Shown here: piece after piece, positions 57,731 to 64,000 of the stretch
Layout: every line of letters starts with the position of its first letter
Numbering within the stretch: the first letter of the stretch is position 1
Assembly: GCF_018847375.1 (NCBI RefSeq)
Contig: NZ_CP072036.1
Span: forward strand, 1 to 64,000
Source of the DNA: Akkermansia massiliensis
GTDB taxonomy: Bacteria > Verrucomicrobiota > Verrucomicrobiia > Verrucomicrobiales > Akkermansiaceae
Direction of reading: 5' to 3'
Length of the DNA stretch: 64,000 nt
Program-made: the position numbers and the translations under genes
The notes under the pieces: model-generated
The model's database searches: none
Seen by the model: only the letters and a program-made list of their open reading frames with translations
Told to the model about the DNA's origin: nothing

Positions 57731-58141
57731 TTAAGTCCTGTTTGAAAAATTGCACCACTGCATGGGTACGCCGTCTTCCATGGCATGGAAGCCATGCTTT
57801 TCATAAAAGGCGGCGTTCCTGCTCTCCTCCGGCATGATTTCAATGTACAGGTAGTCCTTGTACTTCTCCTTGACCATTTCCATCATTTTTCCCGCAATTC
57901 CCCTGCCGTGATAGTCGGGATGCACCAGGACATAGTGCATGTAGGCTACCAGCTCGCCGTCGTCCAGCAACCGCACCAGCCCGACCAGCCGGTCGCCATC
58001 CCACGCGGTAAATACCGTGGACGAATTCATCAGGGCCTTGTACAACCGGGCCAGATACTGGCCGGAAATCCATCCAACGGACAGGAACAGCTCCTGCACT
58101 TTTTCCCTGGTAAACTTCTTTTCTTCCGTAAAAACAATCAT
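57731..58141 (-). CDS. GNAT-family N-acetyltransferase
   Basis: 136-residue GNAT acyltransferase. The acetyl-CoA loop is VLVHPDYHGRGIAGKMM (the Q/R-x-x-G-x-G/A motif), preceded by the strand LVAYMHYVLVHP and followed by AAFYEKHGF near the end. The substrate is unknown. The ATG at 58141 gives a normal GNAT N-terminus; the longer frame upstream does not look conserved. It converges with glsA. Confidence 0.88.
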   Translation of the reverse strand: MIVFTEEKKFTREKVQELFLSVGWISGQYLARLYKALMNSSTVFTAWDGDRLVGLVRLLDDGELVAYMHYVLVHPDYHGRGIAGKMMEMVKEKYKDYLYIEIMPEESRNAAFYEKHGFHAMEDGVPMQWCNFSNRT

Positions 58142-58518
58142 TTTCCCTCTTGGTTCAAGCTGATGGCCGGAACGCGGCATGACGTCCGCATGCCAGGCAA
58201 TGGGGCAACGTCATCTGCCGCTCCCGTCATAGGCCTTATGATAAAGACCGCAGACCCCGGAGACAAGCAACTATCATCCCTTCCTTCATTCTTCATTAAA
58301 CAGCATGAGGAGAGCCGGAGGGGCTTGAGGCACTCCTCCACATCGATCACATGGAAGTTGGCTTCCGGGCCAGCCCCGGCCGTTCTCCATGGAAGATTAA
58401 GCCAACGCGCCCTTGTAAAAGGCTTTCCTGCGCCGGAACCGCAGAAGTTGTTTTTCCGTGCCCTTCCCGTGTTTTAAGGACTTGCCACCACAGCATTTTT
58501 CCTTAGAGTCTTTCCGGT
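58142..58518. other. Divergent intergenic region, 377 bases
   Basis: Separates the GNAT gene (-) from the symporter gene (+). No frame of gene-like quality. It must hold both promoters; a TTGCCA/TAGAGT pair with 16-base spacing at 58482-58509 is possible for the symporter but would leave almost no leader, so it is not called as a feature. Confidence 0.5.
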
Positions 58519-59928
58519 ATGCTTGAAGCCCTGCAAAACGCCTTTTTCCAGACCGGGGACGCGCTCACAACCTGGCTGTCCGCCTTCAGCAGTTTCCTGT
58601 GGGGATGGCCACTGCTCATCATGCTGCTTGGCACTCACCTGTACCTCACCGTCATTCTGCGCTTTCCGCAGCGCTACCTGCTCAAGGCCCTGAAACTGTA
58701 CTTTGTGAAGGACCATACGGACAAGGGGGACATTTCCCCGTTCAGTTCCCTGATGGTGGCCCTGGCCGCCAACATCGGCGCGGGCAACATCATCGGCGTG
58801 GGGGTGGCGATTGCCGCCGGAGGGCCGGGGGCCATTTTCTGGTGCTGGCTGACGGGCGTTCTTGGCATGGCTACACGGTATTCCGAGGGGCTGCTCGCCA
58901 TCAAGTACCGGGTGGAAAACAAGGACGGCAACATGAGCGGCGGCCCCATGTTTGTGCTGGAACGCGGCATGAAATGCAAATGGCTTGGCGTAGCCTTCGC
59001 CGTGTTCACGGCCATTGCCGCCTTCGGCATCGGCAACCTGACGCAGGGGAATGCCGCGGCGGAACAGCTCCACCACGCCTTTGCCATTCCCTCCTGGGGA
59101 ACGGCTGCGGTGCTGACCATCCTGACGGCCCTGGTGATGCTGGGAGGCATCCGGAGCATTGCCAAGGTATGTGCTTTCTTCGTCCCGTTCATGGCGGTAA
59201 TTTACATTATAGGCTGTGTCTACATCCTGGCCGTGCAGTCCCACTACATTCTTCCGGCCATCCGGTACATTCTGGACTGCGCCTTTACCGGGGAAGCCGC
59301 TGCCGGGGGCGTGGTGGGCGCCGCCGTCATGACAGCCATGCGGACCGGCGTGGCCCGCGGCCTTTTTTCCAATGAAGCCGGGCTGGGCTCCGCCGCCATC
59401 GCCTCCGCCGCCGCACAGAACCGCAACCCCGTACGGCAGGCGCTCATCTCTTCCAGCGGACCGTTCTGGGATACCGTGGTCATCTGCGCACTCACGGGCA
59501 TTGTGCTGACTACCAGCATCCTCGCCCACCCGGATATTTCGTCCAGTGACGGCCCCCGGCTCACTACGCTGGCATTCAGTAAAATTCCTTATGTGGGCTC
59601 CCCCCTCCTGACGGTCAGTTTGGTCACTTTTGTAGTCTCCACCATCCTGGGCTGGTCCTACTTTGGGGAAAAAGCCCTGGAGTACCTGGGGGGCATCCGG
59701 CTGATCACGCCTTACCGCGTCATCTGGGTGGCGGCGGTCTTTACCGGCTGCGTTTCCAAGATAGACCTGGTATGGGTGTTTGCGGACTGCGCCAACGGCC
59801 TGATGGCCCTTCCCAATCTTATTTCACTGCTGGCCCTTTCCGGAGTGCTTGTCCAGCAAACGCGGTACTACCTCTGGCAGCACAGGCTGGACGATTATGA
59901 CGATTCCCACATTCCGGAAGGCAAATAA
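58519..59928 (+). CDS. Alanine/glycine:cation symporter (AGCS family)
   Basis: 469-residue membrane protein with about eleven helices that takes up alanine or glycine with Na+ (or H+). The family signatures are intact: NIGAGNIIGVGVAIAAGGPG around residue 92, MSGGPMFVLERG, and RGLFSNEAGLGSAAIA around 287, followed by SSGPFWDTVVICALTGIVL. No neighbouring gene shares its pathway. It is followed by the tRNA-Glu gene on the same strand. Confidence 0.95.
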   Translation: MLEALQNAFFQTGDALTTWLSAFSSFLWGWPLLIMLLGTHLYLTVILRFPQRYLLKALKLYFVKDHTDKGDISPFSSLMVALAANIGAGNIIGVGVAIAAGGPGAIFWCWLTGVLGMATRYSEGLLAIKYRVENKDGNMSGGPMFVLERGMKCKWLGVAFAVFTAIAAFGIGNLTQGNAAAEQLHHAFAIPSWGTAAVLTILTALVMLGGIRSIAKVCAFFVPFMAVIYIIGCVYILAVQSHYILPAIRYILDCAFTGEAAAGGVVGAAVMTAMRTGVARGLFSNEAGLGSAAIASAAAQNRNPVRQALISSSGPFWDTVVICALTGIVLTTSILAHPDISSSDGPRLTTLAFSKIPYVGSPLLTVSLVTFVVSTILGWSYFGEKALEYLGGIRLITPYRVIWVAAVFTGCVSKIDLVWVFADCANGLMALPNLISLLALSGVLVQQTRYYLWQHRLDDYDDSHIPEGK

Positions 59929-59959
59929 CGATTTTTTTAAATTCAGATTCAAATAATTC

Positions 59960-59988
59960 TTGCCTTTCAGCCTCCGGTAGTATTTACT
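59960..59988 (+). promoter_or_regulatory. Candidate promoter of tRNA-Glu
   Basis: TTGCCT and TTTACT are separated by 17 bases, and the tRNA begins 28 bases after the -10 box. The -35 matches TTGCCA of the tRNA-Gly promoter in five of six positions. Confidence 0.5.
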
Positions 59989-60016
59989 TCGCCGCGCAGT
60001 CCCTGCAAACCTAAAA

Positions 60017-60092
60017 GTCGCGTTCGTCTAGCGGTCTAGGACTCCCGCCTTTCACGCGGGCAACACGGGTTCGAGTCCCGTACGCGATGCCA
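60017..60092 (+). tRNA. tRNA-Glu (anticodon TTC)
   Basis: Complete cloverleaf: acceptor GTCGCGT with ACGCGAT (first pair G-U), D-arm GTCTAGCGGTCTAGGAC, anticodon stem CCCGC/GCGGG with loop CTTTCAC (anticodon TTC), T-arm ACGGG-TTCGAGT-CCCGT, discriminator G and encoded CCA at 60090-60092. The acceptor pairing and discriminator fit tRNA-Glu. Confidence 0.97.
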
Positions 60093-60331
60093 GCTTTACC
60101 GCCGCAGCAGTTACGATGCTTCCGCCCCTCCTTACCAGGGAAGGCATATTGGAAAGACGTAATGGCTGCGGTTTTCTTTTGGTCCGGTTCCTCCGGAATC
60201 AGGAAAGCGCGGACAGGACGGCAGGAAGCGGTATCCCCCTCCTTTTCAAATGCCGGAACATGTCTTACATCCCCCGGATTTGGCTTTCAGAAAGCCCTGT
60301 TATCTTTTAGAATTCCTTACACGCAAACGCC
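60093..60331. other. Spacer between tRNA-Glu and prfA, 239 bases
   Basis: No gene or strong hairpin is evident. Two overlapping short forward frames are present without recognisable content. No integrase or element debris is seen next to this tRNA, in contrast to tRNA-Gly. Confidence 0.5.
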
Positions 60332-61408
60332 ATGGATTACACACCTCTCATTGAAAAACGCCGCCAGCGCCTGGAAGAATTGGAAACGGTCATTGCCGAA
60401 CCGGATTTTTTCAATGACCAGAAGCGGGCCTCTGAAACCATGAGGGAGCACCGCCGCCTGAAGGAACTGATGGACACGTGGGATGCCCTGAACGCCACGG
60501 AACAGCAGCTGGCTGACAACCAGGAGCTGGCGAAGACGGATGATCCGGAACTGGCGGAGCTGGCCTCCCTGGAGATCCCGGAACTGGAAGCGGCGCTGGA
60601 AAAATTGCGCAGTGACGTCCAGTACAGCCTTCTCCCCCGCGACACGACGGAAGACCGGGACGCCATTATTGAAATCCGCGCCGGAACGGGCGGGGATGAA
60701 GCATCCCTGTTTGCCGGAGACCTGCTGCGGATGTACCAGCGTTTTGCGGAAGAACGCGGCTGGCGCTTTGAGCATCTGGAAAGCAGCCCGTCAGACGTGG
60801 GCGGCTTCAAGGAAGTCGTCTGCCGCATTGCCGGGGAAGAAGTGTTCCGCTTCCTGAAGTATGAAGGGGGCGTGCACCGTGTGCAGCGCGTGCCCACCAC
60901 GGAAACGCAGGGACGCATCCACACCTCTACCGCCACCGTGGCCGTCATGCCGGAAGCGGAGGAAGTGGACATAGAAATCCGCCCGGAGGACCTCCGCATT
61001 GAAGTGTGCCGTTCCGGAGGCGCAGGCGGCCAGCACGTGAACAAGACGGAATCCGCCGTGCAGATCTGGCACATCCCTACGGGCGTCTATGTCCGCTGCG
61101 AGGAAGAGCGCAGCCAGATGAAGAACCGTGAAAAAGGCATGAAGATTCTGCGCGCCAAGCTCTTTGAAGCCAAGAAGCGGGAAGAGGCGGAAAAATATTC
61201 CGCCGCACGCCGCAACCTCATTGGCTCCGGCGGCCGTGAAGAAAAAATCCGGACGTACAATTTCCCGCAAAACCGCCTGACGGACCACCGCATCGGCTAT
61301 ACGTCCCACAATCTGGACGGCATCCTGATGGGGCAGATGGAAGACCTGATCATGGCTCTCCAGCATGCGGAAATGCAGGAACGCCTGGCGGAAGCCGGCA
61401 TGTCCTAA
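60332..61408 (+). CDS. prfA: Peptide chain release factor 1
   Basis: Recognises UAA and UAG stop codons and triggers peptide release. The 358-residue protein has the N-terminal helical domain, the codon-recognition loop RVPTTETQGRIHTST, in which P-T-T is the P-x-T tripeptide of RF1 (RF2 would have SPF), and the catalytic GGQ in SGGAGGQHVNKTES. No internal frameshift site is present, as expected for RF1. The prmC gene for its methyltransferase starts 15 bases after the stop, so the enzyme and substrate are co-expressed. Confidence 0.97.
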   Translation: MDYTPLIEKRRQRLEELETVIAEPDFFNDQKRASETMREHRRLKELMDTWDALNATEQQLADNQELAKTDDPELAELASLEIPELEAALEKLRSDVQYSLLPRDTTEDRDAIIEIRAGTGGDEASLFAGDLLRMYQRFAEERGWRFEHLESSPSDVGGFKEVVCRIAGEEVFRFLKYEGGVHRVQRVPTTETQGRIHTSTATVAVMPEAEEVDIEIRPEDLRIEVCRSGGAGGQHVNKTESAVQIWHIPTGVYVRCEEERSQMKNREKGMKILRAKLFEAKKREEAEKYSAARRNLIGSGGREEKIRTYNFPQNRLTDHRIGYTSHNLDGILMGQMEDLIMALQHAEMQERLAEAGMS

Positions 61409-61423
61409 CCCCCTTTTCCTTTC

Positions 61424-62338
61424 ATGAAAACCCTACTGGAAGTTCTTCAGTCCGGCACGGACTACCTGGCGCGCCAGGGCTGTGACGAGGCGCGCGCCAC
61501 CATGCAGCACCTGATGGCCCATGTTCTGCACTGCAACCGCACGGCTCTTTACTCCCGGTTTGACAGGCCTGTTGAAGAAGCGGAACTGGCTCCCCTCCGC
61601 GAGCTGCTGAAACGAAGGGCGGCGGGAGAACCGCTGCAGCACCTGCTGGGGTTCACGGAATTTTTCCGGAGGGATTTCCTGACGGACGCGCGTGCCCTGA
61701 TTCCCCGCCCGGAAACGGAAGAACTGGTGGAAATGGTGTTAAAGAAAATCCCGGACCGTCCGGTACGCGTGCTGGACATGGGTACCGGTTCCGGCATCAT
61801 CGGCGTCACACTGGCTCTGGAACTCAAGGAGCGCGCGAAGGAAGTCGTTCTGGCGGACATTTCCCCGCAGGCTCTGGACCTGGCGCTGGAAAACGCCATG
61901 CGGCTGGGAGCCAGGGTCTCCACCGTCCAGACGGACCTGTTTGAAAACATCCCCCTGGAAAAACCGGTCCTGCGCCAGGAAGGAGCGGATTCTTCCGCTT
62001 CCGTGCCTGAGGAGGAAGAGAAGGATGCCGGACGGGAAATGCGCTTTGACGTCATCGTGGCCAACCTGCCCTACATTGCGGATGGAGAGGAGCTTGCCCC
62101 GGAAGTTATGAAAGATCCCCATACGGCCCTGTTCGGAGGCCCGGAAGGCTGGGAAATCATTGAACGCTTTCTGGCCCGCGCCCGGGACTACCTGAATGAA
62201 AACGGCTTCGTAGCCCTGGAAATCGGACATGACCAGGCGGCAGCCGTGACGCAGATCATGGACGGCTACGGCTATAATTACATTGAAGTGCTGAAAGACA
62301 TGAGCGGCGTAGCCCGCTTCCCCTTCGGTTATCATTAA
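61424..62338 (+). CDS. prmC: Release factor glutamine methyltransferase PrmC/HemK
   Basis: Methylates the Gln of the GGQ motif in release factors using S-adenosylmethionine. The 304-residue product has the helical N-terminal domain (with LQHLLGFTEFFRRDFL, LIPRPETEELVE), the SAM-binding VLDMGTGSGIIGV and the active-site strand VIVANLPYIADGEEL. The usual catalytic NPPY reads NLPY. An acidic insertion of about 25 residues (near 185-210) precedes this strand. The gene lies directly after prfA. Confidence 0.93.
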   Translation: MKTLLEVLQSGTDYLARQGCDEARATMQHLMAHVLHCNRTALYSRFDRPVEEAELAPLRELLKRRAAGEPLQHLLGFTEFFRRDFLTDARALIPRPETEELVEMVLKKIPDRPVRVLDMGTGSGIIGVTLALELKERAKEVVLADISPQALDLALENAMRLGARVSTVQTDLFENIPLEKPVLRQEGADSSASVPEEEEKDAGREMRFDVIVANLPYIADGEELAPEVMKDPHTALFGGPEGWEIIERFLARARDYLNENGFVALEIGHDQAAAVTQIMDGYGYNYIEVLKDMSGVARFPFGYH

Positions 62339-62364
62339 CAATTATTCCTTCCCCCTTTCACTCC

Positions 62365-64000
62365 ATGCAGGCGGCGCGCATTCTGGTTGACGGACAAAGC
62401 GATCTGGTGCTGGACTACGGCATTCCGCCGGAAGCGGGGGACGTCAGGCCGGGCTGCCGCGTGCAGGTTCCCCTGCGCAACAGGACGGCCACCGGCACTG
62501 TTCTTACGCTGTCCGAGCCGGACCCTGCCTGGAAGGACAGGCTCAAGCCCATTCTGAAACTGATCGACCCGGAACCCTTGATTTCCCCGGTCATGATGAA
62601 TCTGGCCTCCTGGGCGGCGGACTATTATTCCGTAGCGCTGGACCAAATGATCCGCTGCCTGCTCCCGGAAACCGTCCGTCAGGAAAACACGGCGGAAAAA
62701 ATGCGGAAAATGGTGCATCTGGAAAAACGTCCGTCCCGTGAGGAGCTGGATGCCCTGTACCGCAAAGCGCCCCGGCAGGCCCAAATGCTGGATTATTTTT
62801 CATCTGCGGAACAGATGGAAGCGCCTCTGGCCGCATTCGGCACGGGGGCTCTGAACATCGCCCGCAGCCTGGCGGCCAAGGGCTTCATCTCCCTGAAGGA
62901 GGAATCCGTGCACCGCGACCCCAGCACTGGAGAGCAGTTCGTCCCCAGCCAGCCCATGAAGCTGAACGATCAGCAGCAGAAGGCGCTGGAAGAAATCACG
63001 GCCATGTGCACGGCGGAGCACAAAAAACCGGTGCTCCTGCAAGGAGTCACCGGCTCCGGCAAAACGGAGGTTTACCTTCAGGCCGTCTCCCAAATGGTGA
63101 AATCCGGAAAATCCGCCCTGATCATGGTACCGGAAATCTCCCTGACGCCCCAGACCGTCCAGCGCTTCAAATCCCGTTTTGCGGAACTGCCCTCTTCCGT
63201 GGCGGTGCTGCACAGCCTCCTATCGGACGGAGAACGCTTTGACGAATGGCACGCCATCCGTTCCGGAAAGGCACGCATCGTCATCGGCCCCCGTTCCGCC
63301 GTCTTCGCCCCTCTTCAGAACCTGGGGCTGGTGATTGTGGATGAGGAGCATGACGCGTCCTACAAGCAGGAAAGCTCCCCCCGCTACCACGGGCGGGACC
63401 TGGCCGTGCTGCGCGCCCATCTGGAAGACTGCGCCGTGGTCCTGGGCTCCGCCACCCCTTCCCTGGAAAGCATCCATAACGCCCTGACCGGAAAATATTC
63501 CCTGGTGAAGCTGACGGAAAGGGCGGACGGCCAGCAGCTCCCCCTCATCCGCATTCTGGACATGAAGACGGAGGGCAGAAACAAATCCGGCCCCAACGTC
63601 ATCTCCGAGCGGCTCAGAATGTCCATCGACCGGCGGCTGGACAAGGGGGAACAGGTCATCCTTCTGCTCAACAGGCGCGGATTCGCACGCTCCATCCAGT
63701 GTCCGGACTGCGGCCACGTGGTGACGTGCCTGCACTGCTCCCTGCCCCTGACCTACCACCGTACGGAGGACCGCCTCATGTGCCACCTGTGCGGGTTCAA
63801 GGCCCTGCCGCCCCGCACCTGTCCGGAGTGCAGGTCCGCCAATATCATGCTCCAGGGGTACGGTACCCAGAAGGTGGAGGAAATCCTGCGGCGCACCTTT
63901 CCTGCGGCGCGCATCACGCGCGTGGATGCGGACGTGGCCCGGCGCAAAAACGCCGTCAGAACCATTCTGAACCAGTTCCGCGCCCATAAGATAGACATTC
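62365..64000 (+). CDS. priA: Primosomal protein N' (PriA helicase), 3' end outside window
   Basis: The open frame from ATG 62365 continues without a stop through base 64000, giving at least 545 residues. PriA restarts replication at repaired forks. Visible parts: the N-terminal 3'-end-binding domain (ARILVDGQSDLVLDYGIP, GCRVQVPLRNR), Walker A GVTGSGKTEVY, motif II DEEH in VIVDEEHDASYKQE, motif III GSATPSLES, the HGRDLAVLRA segment, and the PriA zinc-binding region with eight cysteines in CPDCGH, CLHC, CHLCG and CPEC patterns. The helicase C-terminal domain and the end are missing because of the window boundary. It starts 27 bases after prmC. Confidence 0.96.
   Translation, partial: MQAARILVDGQSDLVLDYGIPPEAGDVRPGCRVQVPLRNRTATGTVLTLSEPDPAWKDRLKPILKLIDPEPLISPVMMNLASWAADYYSVALDQMIRCLLPETVRQENTAEKMRKMVHLEKRPSREELDALYRKAPRQAQMLDYFSSAEQMEAPLAAFGTGALNIARSLAAKGFISLKEESVHRDPSTGEQFVPSQPMKLNDQQQKALEEITAMCTAEHKKPVLLQGVTGSGKTEVYLQAVSQMVKSGKSALIMVPEISLTPQTVQRFKSRFAELPSSVAVLHSLLSDGERFDEWHAIRSGKARIVIGPRSAVFAPLQNLGLVIVDEEHDASYKQESSPRYHGRDLAVLRAHLEDCAVVLGSATPSLESIHNALTGKYSLVKLTERADGQQLPLIRILDMKTEGRNKSGPNVISERLRMSIDRRLDKGEQVILLLNRRGFARSIQCPDCGHVVTCLHCSLPLTYHRTEDRLMCHLCGFKALPPRTCPECRSANIMLQGYGTQKVEEILRRTFPAARITRVDADVARRKNAVRTILNQFRAHKIDI

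Noticed and set aside
58482..58509. Promoter-like TTGCCA/TAGAGT pair before the AGCS symporter gene.
   Set aside because: Transcription from it would start within a few bases of the ATG, so it is doubtful as the functional promoter.

Overview
The window is GC-rich, gene-dense bacterial chromosome that reads as the start of an Akkermansia-type genome (Verrucomicrobiota). The dnaA start codon is base 1. The mucin-directed glycosidases present (GH29 and GH95 fucosidases, a GH109-type Tat-exported oxidoreductase-fold glycosidase) and their order after dnaA match what I remember of Akkermansia muciniphila; this is recognition from memory, not a search. Most genes start without a recognisable Shine-Dalgarno sequence and are preceded by pyrimidine-rich leaders.

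Layout. 1-8.8 kb, all forward: dnaA, a four-gene Gld-like ABC export locus (ATPase, permease, GldG-like and DUF4340 proteins), a Nif3-family protein and an RluA-family pseudouridine synthase. 8.9-10.6 kb, reverse: a secreted thioredoxin-like protein and a secreted protein of unknown function. 10.7-21.2 kb, forward: pheA (fused chorismate mutase/prephenate dehydratase), GH29 fucosidase, an enlarged ligA, pgsA, a DEAD-box helicase, a secreted unknown and the GH109-type gene. 21.6-42.2 kb, mixed strands: YoaP-like acetyltransferase, GH95 fucosidase, eboE, a peptidase-M28-like lipoprotein lacking metal ligands, an MFS transporter, rpoN, an SGNH hydrolase, mntP, a transglutaminase-like secreted protein with a thioredoxin-fold neighbour, rarA, and a reverse-strand operon (nucleotidyltransferase, hexosamine-kinase-like protein, UDP-sugar epimerase) that looks like amino-sugar salvage ending in a strong terminator. 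42.3-44.6 kb: an M50 protease and proS.

44.7-55.1 kb is the accessory region. A degraded ankyrin-repeat gene is followed by tRNA-Gly(GCC), a frameshifted tyrosine integrase lacking its catalytic Tyr, an unidentified reverse-strand gene remnant, an orphan Rhs tip, a lipoprotein overlapping (ATGA) the end of a 1917-residue RHS/YD-repeat gene, and a truncated second YD-like gene on the opposite strand. It looks like an old element integrated at tRNA-Gly that carries an Rhs locus with tip replacement; the lipoprotein is the best candidate for a partner or immunity protein.

55.1-64 kb returns to core genes: a GadC-type antiporter overlapping glutaminase glsA (a plausible glutamine-based acid-resistance pair), a GNAT acetyltransferase, an AGCS symporter, tRNA-Glu(TTC), then prfA, prmC and the 5' part of priA, which runs off the end of the window.
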